DNA of 64,000 bases from assembly GCA_963932145.1 (NCBI GenBank), contig OZ010571.1:115940406-116004405 (forward strand). The letters run 5' to 3'. Made by a program: the position numbers and the translations under genes. The DNA comes from Acanthosepion lycidas. Lineage: Eukaryota > Mollusca > Cephalopoda > Sepiida > Sepiidae. Under the pieces are notes generated by a model. The model did no database searches and was not told where the DNA came from. It saw only the letters and a list, made by a program, of their open reading frames with translations. This document shows, piece after piece, positions 21,668-33,179 of the stretch (position 1 is the first letter of the stretch; every line of letters begins with the position of its first letter).

Positions 21668-22343
21668 GTCAGCCTTTTAGTCGCAAATATTCCGACATAC
21701 ATGCTAATTTAAGGACAGCGAGTAAATTACCTTGTGCCTTCTTTAGGTATTTAAGCTTTACCAAAATATTGCAAATATTCTAAATGTAGTTTAATATTTA
21801 ATCGACTAAAATTATTCTAAATGTAGGTTATTATTCTAAATGGATGTTATTATTTAATGAAGTAAATGTCTACGAATTCAAGTTTCAGAGTTGGCAAGAT
21901 TCCAAATTTATCATCGAAAACATCGTTAAATATGTAATGGGAACGTTATCGTCTCCTCTATCATTCTTTTTTCTATCTTTCTTTTTTTTTTTCCTCGTTT
22001 TTTTTCTAGGCATGTTGTATTTTTCTTACTAAATACAAACATCTTCTTCTTCATCCTCCTCCTCTTCTTCTTCTTCTCCTTCTTCTTTTCCTTCTACTTC
22101 TACTTCTATCTGCCTTGTCGCTTCAAAAAGCTGGCGAGCATATCTCTCCTCAATGTCCTGTCTTTTGTAGGTTCCACAATTGATTTCTTTTCCTCGCTAG
22201 GTACATATTCCCCTGTTTACATCCGTTCCTCTTAATTCCAATCTGTCTTGTGAGTATCAAATTCCTTATGTATCTGTCAAATTCTGTCACTTTCTGATGT
22301 TAAATATATATATATGTGCTTTCTACGGAATAGCGTAGATGTA

Positions 22344-22346
<3 letters not shown>
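21668..22346. other. No recognised gene; TTC-rich tract
   Basis: AT-rich, with a pyrimidine-rich (TTC/TCC)n stretch at about 22040-22110. No gene seen. Confidence 0.5.

Positions 22347-22377
<31 letters not shown>
22347..22377. repeat. (TA)n microsatellite
   Basis: About 15 units. Confidence 0.95.
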
Positions 22378-22378
<1 letters not shown>

Positions 22379-24147
22379 CCTATGTTCAACAATTAGTCGT
22401 CCAACAAATAGTATAACAATATCATGGTTTATCCTTTTCAATAACTTACTACTAATTATATATTCTGTTAGCTATTAAAATGTTTTTGAAACAAATACTT
22501 TGCCGTTATATTATTATCAGATTTAATTCATCTTAGTTGCCTTTGAAAACAATATTTCAGTTTTAGCTGTACTTCGTAATAAAATTGAAGTTACTATAAA
22601 TCTCTTAAAATAATCTTTGAGTTAGATAAGATTTCCACGTCAGGTTGCTTGATTTTGCTAATTTTGATTTGGGTTTGTCGCAATTTCTGGGCTCCACTTG
22701 AAATATTATCGGTTAACTATGGTTATACTGATGGTAATAAAACGTATTATTTACCTATCACATGCTCTCCAATTCAAAAGCTGTACAACATGGTTCGAAA
22801 AAATATTTCCTTAGCATTTGATGCAATACGTTTTTGTAGACTTGAATTGATCAACTGAAATATCCTGCGGTAGAAAGCAATATCTGACATTTAAAATTTC
22901 GATGATTAATATGAGAAACATTTATATATTTAAACGTTTATATTATCCGTTGTAAAACCGTGAACTTTAAATATTTTTATCAAAAACGCCGAAGTAACCT
23001 TCCTGATAATCAATAAGGAATAGAAAATATCTTTATATAAACACTGATGTTATTCGAGTTTTAAAATGCCAGCAATTGTGAGTGATATTATTCAAAATCT
23101 AGTGAGGAAAAACAGATTATTTGATAGAATATATATAACATACGCTATTTGTATATGGGTGAGACCATATGGTTCTTTTAGGATTATTTCCTGGAAAGCA
23201 TCTTAGTATTTGCATTATGAATTATATAAAGATGCATTCTGTTGGACAACAGAATATTTAAGGTACTTACAAAATCAAAGTTTCCTATGAACTTGATAAA
23301 AAATCTGATATTACGCATATAAATAAATTCTTCTTTATATCACGTTAATTCATTATTAATATTCTTAGGTCATTGGCTGTCTGTATAAGTGCGTTTCTAT
23401 GGTGTAAATAATTCATAATCTACAAGGCCATAGATAAACGTTTGATCCCCTTCGAGAGTGGAAAGTTAAGACAGGTAAGTGAAGAGTGGTAAGAGAAGAC
23501 TAAGGGTCTTCTGTTCATATATGGTAGCAATAATTAAGATGTGCAATAGGACTAATACTCGCAAACGAGACTAGACAGCTGACATTTCGTGAGTACATAA
23601 TTCTAAATGAATGCTTGAAGAAATACTCACCAGTGAAGTTGCCGACCTTGAAAAGGTTAAAACTTGAGTACTCTACTTAACGACTTTGTCCGAATGTATG
23701 TCATATCAAAGGCAAGGATAATCAGAAAGGACTCAGAGAAATAAATTTGTACAGAATAATGATTGCCTATTTGCTGATGGGAAATTAAAGTACATAAGAG
23801 AAAATGTTGAACGAATGAAAAAAAAGTATTTAAATAATAATTTGACTAGGTCTTTAATTGCACGAAATTTTCAGAAAATTTTTGGTTTCTATTAAATTTT
23901 TCATAGAAAAATTGATTATATCTCATCACAAATCATATTTGTCGAACACTAAGTATTATAAATCTGGTTATTGTACCTGTAGCTTTATCTATCAAACTAG
24001 CTATAGGTTATGTAAACTTTTTACATTATGTTTTTGAAATTGATGAATAAGTTAATGTATATTCAGTCATGATATTTAGAAAGTTACACAATGACTATAT
24101 CTTTTTAAGAAATTTACAATATATGTATAGATATTTTCAATATTATA
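22378..24147. other. No recognised gene or repeat
   Basis: AT-rich, stops in every frame at short spacing; the frame at 22649-22858 has no recognisable motif. Confidence 0.5.
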
Positions 24148-24149
24148 TA

Positions 24150-24251
24150 TTAGGTTGGTGCAAAAATAATGACGTAATAATGTCGTTTTTTGACGTTAAC
24201 ATATACGTCAAAAAACGACATTATTACGTCATTATTTTTGCACCAAGCTAA
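24150..24251. mobile_element. Mariner MITE hairpin, copy 1
   Basis: A 102-bp, nearly perfect palindrome with ~47-bp arms, beginning TTAGGTTGGTGCAAAAA and ending with its complement, flanked by the TA duplication at 24148-24149 and 24252-24253. The loop is TAACATAT. The termini match those of mariner-derived miniature elements (the human MADE1 family has the same terminal motif). It has no coding capacity and would be moved by a full-length mariner transposase. One arm mismatch (AAGCTAA for AACCTAA) lies at the right end. Confidence 0.9.
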
Positions 24252-24253
24252 TA

Positions 24254-24597
24254 GTTAGATACTACATTTTTCCGTTATTTCCAAATATATTAAATACAAC
24301 AGTTTCTGGAATGAAATCTGATTTTAAGTTAATTTTCATTTTATGATAGTCGTTTAAATGTCTGGTTGAAAATTATCTTTATAAAACTGGTAAATTCATA
24401 AAACTCGATTTAGCTATCTACAGTGAATATTTTACGATCATAGGAACGATATAAAATATTTATTAAATTATGGCTAATCCCGGCGATGTTTTCAGAAAGT
24501 ATCTGTAACATAATCAAACAACAAATATATTAGAAAAATCAAAAAAATAAATTAAGAATTCAAGTATAAGAAGACGAGATATTAATAACACTAAAAT

Positions 24598-24600
<3 letters not shown>
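24254..24600. other. No recognised gene or repeat
   Basis: AT-rich non-coding sequence. Confidence 0.5.
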
Positions 24601-24643
<43 letters not shown>

Positions 24644-24650
24644 GGATATG

Positions 24651-24687
<37 letters not shown>

Positions 24688-24716
24688 GTATATGTGTATA
24701 TATATATATATGTATA

Positions 24717-24765
<49 letters not shown>
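24601..24765. repeat. Interrupted (TA)n tract
   Basis: TA runs broken by GGA, TATG and GTG interruptions, so it is probably an old array. Confidence 0.95.
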
Positions 24766-24767
<2 letters not shown>

Positions 24768-27032
24768 AAGTCATAATTTTTACGAAAATGAATTTATGAA
24801 AACATGTTAAATCAAAAGTTTGTGATAAGACATGTGTCTGGAAGAAAAACGTGTTGACAAATTGTAGACAGATTAGAAATGTTTCGAAGTACATTTGTCG
24901 TCTTTTTTCTCAGCAAGAAGCTTGTGTTGGCCCCAGGCTATAATCGAATTTATAAGATATGCGCGTTCTCCATAAGGATACTTGGATGAAATGATTCATT
25001 ATTAGCAGACAAAAATATTCCATAATCATTCTGTGTTTGGCAATGCTAAAATTCAATGCTTGTAGCATAGAACTTCTTGAGTACTTTGGGGTTTGAACTG
25101 ATATCTCTGTCTTTCTAACTTTGAATAATAAAAAAACAATTTTGAGCGATCTTTAGATAGAGGACGACGAATTTGACTCCATAAACGAGTATAAAATGAA
25201 CATGTATGGCTATGTTTTTTTTATATACAGTGAGCAGAGATCTAATATTAGGTCAAAGAAGTACATTTCTCCAGGTCTACCTACCACAGCTTGCTACTTA
25301 TATAGTAGCAAACAACGCGCTTTAATTCCTCCGTATTGCATCTGCGTTTTACTCGAGCAGAAACTTCCCAAAAATATCTGCCCTATAAAACAGGCATCGA
25401 AAAAATGTTTCTCCGATCTTAATCTGTTCAATTCTAGTGTTAATCCTTATCTTCCACTTTTATCCAGTTAAACTTCCCCTTAACTTAACCTTTTACATCG
25501 TTTGGAACCCAGACCTTATGCAGGATTAACTAACTCTACTATAAAAAGAAAAAATTAAATAACTATGTTTTCGAATTAATGAAAATTAGGCTACCTGATG
25601 GAGTAAAGTCACAGAGCAAGGAAAGCATTTTTATTGACACAAATTAGACATGCTTTTTGAGCATGGTTTATTCTCCTGGCAGTAATGCATTAAATATAAA
25701 GTGGATAATTATTTTCAAACAACTTTTTCCTATCTAAAGATATCATGACAAAATATATCGTCCCTGGTAAAATATATATTTTAGAGTTTGATTGCGTAAG
25801 ATATGTGACTTTCTTATTAATATATATAATCATGCAGAGCAATTCATTAATCAATAGTTCAACTTAAGTGCCGTCGAACCAAAATAAAATATATTTAATA
25901 CTGTGCTAAATCATAATATGATTCTCTTCTATTTTTCCGTATTTGCTATGGTATAAAACAGTAAATAAACCAGTAAATAAACCAGTAAATTTGACTGAAA
26001 AACATTATATAACATAAAAAATATATATTTAATAAAAACGCTTTTCCCTGCTTTGAATTTATCGCCTATTACCTACCGTACATGTTGTAATGTTACAAAC
26101 TTCCAATGCTAGCTCTCCATGACGCGATACTTTTAAAATAATATGTAATTGCTCGTTCTGAAGTTGAATCTTAATCCTACCCCTATGACAATTTCTGCCG
26201 TATATTGAGCTGATTTAATTCTTGTTTTTTGATGTTTAATTTCCTGACTTGATTTTGCAGGATTTCAGTGTCCTTCTACATCATGAAAGCTTTGTAAAAC
26301 AGAATACAATAAACAATCAACCAGTTGAATAGAACGAGACACCAGGAAATGAGTCAGCTGCAAAGACGAAGGAAAGAAGACACGTCAGGAAAGATTCTAT
26401 AATAAATAAGGATTTTCGTACAAATAACATATATTCACGCTCGGATAAGAGTCTTTATTAGATATAAGGGCTGGGGCTTGCGATAGGAAGCAGAATAATG
26501 GTACATTATATGGGAAAATTGCTTTTAATAAATACACTTATTTTTTTTGATGGCGGAGAACATGACATCATAGAAATATATGGTTAGGTCGGTTGCTTAC
26601 CGATGCAGATTTCATACGTTAAAAGTAAATCTGATTAAGAAGAGAGTATTTCTTTGATAAGCAGAAAATAATCTAGCGTTTTGCATGACAAAGTTTATTG
26701 CGCATTCGAGATCGATTTCTCGTTACTAATTTTATCGACTATGCAAGTCGATGTAGACGTATTATGCATTTTTGTAAAATAAAAGCGAATCGTCTATTTT
26801 AAATAAGAAGTGTTCAGGATAACAATCTTTAAACTTTTATATACATACATATAAATACACACACCGTTATATACAGTGACACGCATAAGTATTGGATACA
26901 TGATATTTTCTGTTATAACTCTAGTTTATGTTCGCCATTTTGCCTGATATTTGGTAAGTAATATCTCGTAATGTAGTTTTAGTTGCATGTAGAAGGAAAA
27001 TTAAAAACTCATCGTTGAATCCATTTTTTCAT

Positions 27033-27034
<2 letters not shown>
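24766..27034. other. No recognised gene or repeat
   Basis: AT-rich. Contains a small triplicated CAGTAAATAAAC motif near 25962-25996. The frame at 25196-25471 has no recognisable domain. Confidence 0.5.

Positions 27035-27093
<59 letters not shown>
27035..27093. repeat. (TA)n microsatellite
   Basis: About 29 units. Confidence 0.95.
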
Positions 27094-27098
<5 letters not shown>

Positions 27099-27190
27099 TT
27101 AATACAGGTAAAGATGTTGTCTCTTAGCTCATTGATAATGATAGGGTCTATCATCATTTCACAAGCAATCTCTCTCACATTGTCTCTCTG

Positions 27191-27263
27191 TTTCTTTCTC
27201 TCTCTCTTTCTCACACACACATAAACACACACGCACACACACATATATATATATATTTATATA

Positions 27264-27321
<58 letters not shown>
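27191..27321. repeat. (TC)n(CA)n(TA)n compound microsatellite
   Basis: Three simple repeats in succession, the TA part broken by two TTTAT interruptions. Confidence 0.95.
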
Positions 27322-27325
<4 letters not shown>

Positions 27326-28669
27326 CATATCTTTGTAGCAATCCCTCTTTTCTAAACGTGTCATTAAAGATGACTGACAAAATACTGCGGCTATTTCAAA
27401 TATTTGGACTGTTCTTCTATACAAAGAAACTCAAGCGAAATTGCAGTAACTTATCAGTAGTCTTAAATGAAAATTGTACGCGCGCACACACATACACATA
27501 TATTAATTATTTAGGAATAAAATTCAACTCGCCATACTTGAGATCAATTTCAGAAAATTTTGAAATATATGAACAATGACTTCATAAATATATATTAGCT
27601 GTTTTACACGTATTTTAATGCATATGTTTTGATTACGGAATCGTGGTTAATTATATCGGTATATTGTACGATAGTATTATGTAAATATGATTAAAACGAT
27701 CCATTAATATACACTCTGGCAATACCTCTCGAACAACCTGATCTTTTCAGGTATTTGTCTTTCTGTCTGAAATTAGACTTTTGGCTTTCAACTTGACATG
27801 TCACAAAGTATTATTGCTGAATTATTTTATGTACTTCAAGGCAATATATATGGATATATGTTTAACTGATTAATTGTTGAGTATACTAATTGGTTACAAG
27901 ATTATATTTTCATTATCTCATCCCTGTGAGGTCAGTGTTTTGGAAAAGATATCGCATGTATTATCATGAAATTTTCACACAACTTTTCAGTGTAAATGGG
28001 AATATTATGCACTTATCAACAAAAAAGACATTGGCAAAATTTAAAGGGTCTCCTGATTGACAGAAGTGAATTTAGATTATGTAAATTCTAAAAGTGATAA
28101 ATATATACAAATTAATTTATTTTCTATATCTGCTACTAATCAGCATGTTAGTAACTGCAATTTTTGTTTCCAGAAAAAAATACTTGAGAAGAATTTGAAA
28201 AGGACATGTGTTACAAGGATATAATATATCTCCAGATTGCCTTGGATGTCTATATCCTTTTAATTTTATGTTCATATCCAACTCAATCGTATATATTCAG
28301 ACAATAATAAATTTGCCATTAGGAATATTAAAATAAATGGCACAAAAAAAAATTTGTTGTCTTACTGAATCAAATTATATATGAATTCTAAATTCAAGAT
28401 TATACATAATTTTACATTTAGTCGGTAATAAAAATTAATTGCATGATTGTAATATAAAGCATCTCAGTGTTTTATCACACCATTTACACATGTAAGGTAT
28501 AGCTTATGAACTAGCGAAATATTCCCATCATTTCTACAAAGAGAAAAGAGAGTCGAAGGTTGTAATGAGGAAAGAAAGGTTAGAGAATTCACAAAACACT
28601 TGATATATTAAAAAAAAGGAAATAGTTGGAAAAAGTGAATCCCTAACAAATTTGAGTAGAAATATGAGA

Positions 28670-28674
<5 letters not shown>
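27322..28674. other. No recognised gene or repeat
   Basis: AT-rich non-coding sequence. Confidence 0.5.

Positions 28675-28718
<44 letters not shown>
28675..28718. repeat. (GA)n microsatellite
   Basis: About 22 GA units. Confidence 0.95.
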
Positions 28719-28722
<4 letters not shown>

Positions 28723-29289
28723 TGGATAAGGAAAACTTATTTATGCCTACAAAGGACAAGAATGATAGAATTAAACCGTAAATATGAAAAGTACAGTTCG
28801 TTTTATTCAAAGACACTTGAAAATTAAATGCTATGTTTATTGCCAGACTGATGACAGATCGAACAGTATAAATGCAGTAGGAATGAACATGTTAGATAAA
28901 CACCGCAAAAGCATTTTATAGGCTAAGGTAGACGAATTATTTCAACTTCTAGCACAGCTTAATTTATTTTAGAAATAATATAAATATATAATAGTTGTAT
29001 GTAACGAACAAACTGTACACGAATAGAGAATTAAGCAAGTGAAAAAGAAAAACATATAAATCAACAACACAACTTACAAATGATTTACAAAATATTTTCC
29101 CCCAGACAAAACTTAATTAACTAGACCTTCTATTAGGATATATTATCGCTGATAACATTATCACAGTATAGGCCGATCGTACCGTTTGATGGCAGATATA
29201 GAAATAAATCTTCATTATTTCTAGACAAGGAGAAAAATAGATGTGGCAATAATGAAAAAAACAAAAAACAAACAATTAATTGTATGTAA

Positions 29290-29545
29290 ACAGAATGTAA
29301 GATCGTCAGCAACAGAAGCATTCCAAGATGGTACCTAATAAATGTAATGTCACAATGAAGCAAGTGCAGAAATATAAATATGTTGGAATTATTTCAACGT
29401 AAGGGAAATGTGGAAATGTAAAAGAGAGACCTAAACGAGGAATGGAATAGAGAAAGATGCCTTCTGAAATATATACATTGTAATGTGAAAATGGACATTA
29501 AGTTGAAAGGCAAAACAGTGATGAACAGCTACCTCGCATAGATCA
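29290..29545 (+). pseudogene. LINE RT C-terminal fragment
   Basis: Read across stops, the + strand gives MKQVQKYKYVGIIST and then CLLKYIHCNVKMDIKLKGKT and VMNSYLA. This resembles the K-x-F-K-Y-L-G block and the following helix (residues after the RT palm) of RTE- or Jockey-type LINEs. There is no intact frame, and the extent on either side is unclear. The identification rests on about 60 residues and is tentative. Confidence 0.45.
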
Positions 29546-29844
29546 TATTGCGTTTATTACGTTCCAAGACTGAGACAAACTACTAAATAAGCTATTAGAA
29601 CTCGTCTGGAAAATATTTTTACTACGTTACTAAGAAATCAAAAAGCGAAAAAAGAAAGTAAAAATATATAAAATAAAAATAAATAAAAAAGTACGATGTA
29701 TTAATGCAAATAAATAAACAATTCCCGACAAAATAATCGCAAGAATGTACGACTATATAAATAGTCAAGAAAAAACCAAACATATCTGGCCTGATGATTG
29801 TGCCTAGCGTAAAAGAATCTGTTGCATCTGAGTATTGATTATCA

Positions 29845-29925
29845 AGTTCACTTTTATATTTACGCTCTATCTCTGATATTGAACACTTTATCCCATAAAT
29901 ATAGCAGACATGACAACTATATTTC

Positions 29926-29928
<3 letters not shown>
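29845..29928 (+). repeat. Dispersed repeat family Y, copy 3
   Basis: Close match to 6903-6992 (TTTATATTTACGCTCTATC, GATATTGAACACTTTAT, CCATAAATATAGCA, ACTATATTTCTTC). It ends at the (TA)n array. Confidence 0.7.

Positions 29929-29982
<54 letters not shown>
29929..29982. repeat. (TA)n microsatellite
   Basis: About 27 units, between family Y copy 3 and SINE-A copy 1. Confidence 0.95.
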
Positions 29983-29985
<3 letters not shown>

Positions 29986-30095
29986 AAAAATAATTGTCGG
30001 ACTTTATACATTTCACCATGTGTGACGTAATTTTATACATTTGGATAAGCATTGAGCAGATATGAATGTACGTGAGAGAATCATGGAAGATTGTA

Positions 30096-30196
30096 TTAGG
30101 TTGGTGCAAAAATAATGGCGTAATAATGTCGTTTTTTGACGTTAAAAAATACGTTAAAAACAACATTATTATGTCATTATTTTTGCACCAACCTAA
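30096..30196. mobile_element. Mariner MITE hairpin, copy 2
   Basis: A 101-bp palindrome flanked by TA at 30094-30095 and 30197-30198, inserted in the SINE-A body. The loop (GTTAAAAAATAC) is the reverse complement of the loop in copies 3 and 4, so this copy lies in the opposite orientation to them. Confidence 0.9.
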
Positions 30197-30406
30197 TAGT
30201 TTAAAAGCAGTAAAATCGACCTTGCTAAACGAGCGATCATCTATGGCGCAATCGCTTATGGCAGGTCAGGTATTACGAAGGTCCCATATAGGATACAGGT
30301 ATGATTCCTGTCGAAGGATGAATATTTTCTATGAAAATTCCTCGGACATTCAGATCGGTAAATATTATTAATTCTGTTTATTATAAACAGAACATTTTCT
30401 TAAATA

Positions 30407-30507
30407 TTATGTTGGTGCAAAAATAATGACGTAATAATGTCGTTTTTTGACGTATTTTTAACGTAAAAAAACGACATTAGTACATCATTATTTTTGCACC
30501 AACCTAA
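30407..30507. mobile_element. Mariner MITE hairpin, copy 3
   Basis: A 101-bp palindrome flanked by TA at 30405-30406 and 30508-30509, inserted in the SINE-A tail. The first bases read TTATGTTGG, with one substitution in the terminus. Confidence 0.9.
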
Positions 30508-30548
30508 TATATGTATCTATAAAAAGAATGTTTAATCATAAAAAAGTC

Positions 30549-30551
<3 letters not shown>

Positions 30552-30608
<57 letters not shown>

Positions 30609-30632
30609 TATTTCTATATATATATTTATATG

Positions 30633-30668
<36 letters not shown>

Positions 30669-30678
30669 TATCTATATG

Positions 30679-30709
<31 letters not shown>

Positions 30710-30830
30710 GCATATATATATATATATATATATAATTATATTTCTATATATATACATTTATATGTGTATATATATATATGTATATATATATATTTATACG
30801 TATATATATGTATATATATATATATATATA

Positions 30831-30894
<64 letters not shown>
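30552..30894. repeat. Long interrupted (TA)n tract
   Basis: About 340 bp of TA units with TCTATATG, TTATATG and CATTTATATG interruptions that recur, so the tract partly duplicated in larger blocks. It continues the SINE-A tail. Confidence 0.9.
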
Positions 30895-30895
<1 letters not shown>

Positions 30896-31139
30896 TCCCT
30901 TTAATTTACCTCAATATGTTAACGTTAATTATTCTGTCATTTATTGAACGATGCATAAAAAAGCAGAAATAATTCATAGACATACCGAAAATAATGAATA
31001 ATTATTCATTTTCCCTGACAAGTTATGTAATACATGTATGACACATTCGAAAATCACTTCATAATGATTGATGAATTTAGATTATGACTTAGCTTTAATT
31101 GAAACTTAATACAAAACGTTTATCAACATTAATGTTAAG

Positions 31140-31325
31140 CCTTACCACAGATTGCTACGTTTATTTTTTTTACTATCTTTCGAATTCGTTCAACAAGTAC
31201 CAGATTATGGTTCTCCACAAAGTTCTGTCCTTTGTATCGCTTAAGAATATTTGTCTTTTTGCTATCAGTTCTTTTCCCTTTTCTACCAAACAATTAGAGA
31301 ATTTCTTCAAAATCAATCCACACAA
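31140..31325 (-). pseudogene. RTE-type LINE 3' end fragment
   Basis: On the - strand FLSDTKDRTLWRTIIWYLL resembles the C-terminal T-K-D-R-x-x-W...I..V block that ends RTE polyproteins, as at 18670 and 55110. Only about 40 residues are recognisable. Confidence 0.45.
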
Positions 31326-31920
31326 AATAACCTAGAGCTAAGAAGTATAAATGATGATAAATATCATTGGTCAAATATGTTCTATTGCATTTTCATTAAG
31401 TTAAACAATGGATATTTCTGAGACATTGGATACTGCATCGTACTGCCTGCAACATTTTGATATATAGTGTGAGCGAATGCAATTCATTAGGGAAGATTCC
31501 GTGAAATTCTACTTATAAATATTTATACAAACAAGTATCATACCGCAGCTAAAGTCTGATGTAAGTTTATATCTGTTAGACTATGAATATTTAGTAACAT
31601 TTGCGATGATTGAACTAAACATATTAGATAAAAACGAAGAAGACAGTCATGCTTTCCTTACTGATTTGAAATATGTTTAATAAAAAAAAGGAAAATAAAT
31701 AAATTTCAGGAATAATTCGCGATAGGTGCATTAAGTCTCTGGTGAAAATGTTTTGAAAGATCGTGGGGTCAGTGAATTATTTTAAATTTTCCGCCAAGGG
31801 AGATTTTATGACTAATTTAGAATTTATCATGACTTGTGTAAATTATACAGTATCTTCTGTCTGAACATCAGTAAATAAATGGCGATTTATGTCTATAGAT
31901 GCGCACACAGACATATACAT
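31326..31920. other. No recognised gene or repeat
   Basis: AT-rich non-coding sequence. Confidence 0.5.
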
Positions 31921-31921
31921 A

Positions 31922-31957
<36 letters not shown>

Positions 31958-31991
31958 GTATAAGTATGCGTGTGTATGTATGTGTGTGTAT

Positions 31992-32075
<84 letters not shown>
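31921..32075. repeat. (CA)n(TA)n compound microsatellite
   Basis: About 12 CA units, a mixed TGTATG segment, then about 40 TA units with one AAATA interruption. Confidence 0.95.
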
Positions 32076-32077
<2 letters not shown>

Positions 32078-32329
32078 AAAATGAAAAGTTAATATCCACT
32101 TTTGGAATTATTTTCAACATGATTACGCAGTGTTATGGCCCATGCCCACTGCTATTTTTTTTTTTTTTTAAATATAAGTTTTTTCTATATTTGCCATTTA
32201 TCTTTCGCAATATTAATGGCGGGCATGCCGTCCATCTGTGGTGTGTTCATTAATTCTTTCAAGATTATACTTATAGTACGCAACATTCTCGTGTTCATGT
32301 CTTCACTTGCCACAACTAATTTCCAATAC

Positions 32330-32378
32330 TATTGTTTCTCCAATGTATAAATGAAAATTATACATTGGAGAAACAATA
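32330..32378. repeat. Perfect hairpin, 21-bp stem, 7-nt loop
   Basis: 32330-32350 is the exact reverse complement of 32358-32378. The core is TTTCTCCAATGTATAA and its complement, around ATGAAAA. Unlike most inverted repeats here, the stem is not simple sequence. Confidence 0.85.
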
Positions 32379-32445
32379 ATAATTTTTGTTTTTTATTTGT
32401 TAATTAATATATTTTTTGTAATATAATAAATATTTGTTCTCCTTT

Positions 32446-32448
<3 letters not shown>

Positions 32449-32509
<61 letters not shown>
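32449..32509. repeat. (TA)n microsatellite
   Basis: About 30 units, immediately before family Z copy 2. Confidence 0.95.
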
Positions 32510-32512
<3 letters not shown>

Positions 32513-32992
32513 TTAAAGAAAATTAGACCACTTAAAGACCATTTTTGTAATAATTTATTTCACTACAGGCATTTTAAAGGACACCGGATCATCAGATAGC
32601 CCTTCGTAAAATGAAATGAAACGAAAAATGAAATTAAAATTGATGGGTAGTGAAAGTTTTTGTAATTTAACAGAGAGTGTAAAAGGGGTAGTTAAAGAGA
32701 CATGTTAGATTTTAGGGAGGCATTAATTTCATATCTCTCACAATCATTCTTAGTATTGGGGGAGGAGGAGTGACCAGACTTTGACGTATTTAGACGGTTA
32801 ACTTAACGGAAGTAATATACTGAAATGGGAGGGGAGAAGGGAGACGAGGAAAAAGAATAAGAAGGAGAGGGAAGTAAAAAGAAAGAGGCTGTAATTGGGT
32901 TTTAGCAATTTACGTAAAGAATAGATTTTAATGCTTGATATTAATTTAGATGTCTAAAAAAACCGAAGAAATTAATATGATGTTTGCTATCA

Positions 32993-32995
<3 letters not shown>
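32510..32995 (+). repeat. Dispersed repeat family Z, copy 2
   Basis: Counterpart of 11750-12360. It is bounded on both sides by (TA)n arrays and includes GTAATAATTTATTTCACTAC, a CGAAAAATGAAATTAAAATT box, a GGGGGAGGAGGAGTGACCAG box and TTTTAGCAATTTACG. Confidence 0.65.

Positions 32996-33061
<66 letters not shown>
32996..33061. repeat. (TA)n microsatellite
   Basis: About 32 units. Confidence 0.95.
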
Positions 33062-33064
<3 letters not shown>

Positions 33065-33179
33065 TAATGAGTACAGAAACATTAAGTTAAAATTTGTTTT
33101 ATGATTATACATAAATATATTCATTTCTTCAAGCCGATTTTTTTTAATAAAACTCAGTATTGTGGGATGACCGCCAGTG

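Larger units (their letters stand above)
29985..30551 (+). mobile_element. tRNA-derived SINE-A, copy 1, interrupted by two MITEs
   Basis: With the two MITE insertions removed, this region aligns in order with the reverse complement of 56690-56965 and with 56978-57123. An upstream block, AATAATTGTCGGACTTTATAC to GAGAGAATCATGG, is followed by AAAATCGACCTTGC. The tRNA-like body is at about 30243-30318: A-box-like TGGCGCAATCGCTTA, a CAGGTATTACGAAGGTCCC arm, and B-box-like GGTATGATTCC at 30298-30308. The tail runs through TTTTCTATGAAAATTCCTCG and GACATTCAGATCGGTAA, ending in AAAAAGTCTTAATATA, which becomes the (TA)n array. RNA polymerase III would transcribe an intact copy; a LINE would supply RT. 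Confidence 0.65.

Noticed and set aside
22040-22110. Pyrimidine tract as a splice-site or regulatory element
   Set aside because: It is a plain (TTC/TCC)n low-complexity run with no neighbouring exon.
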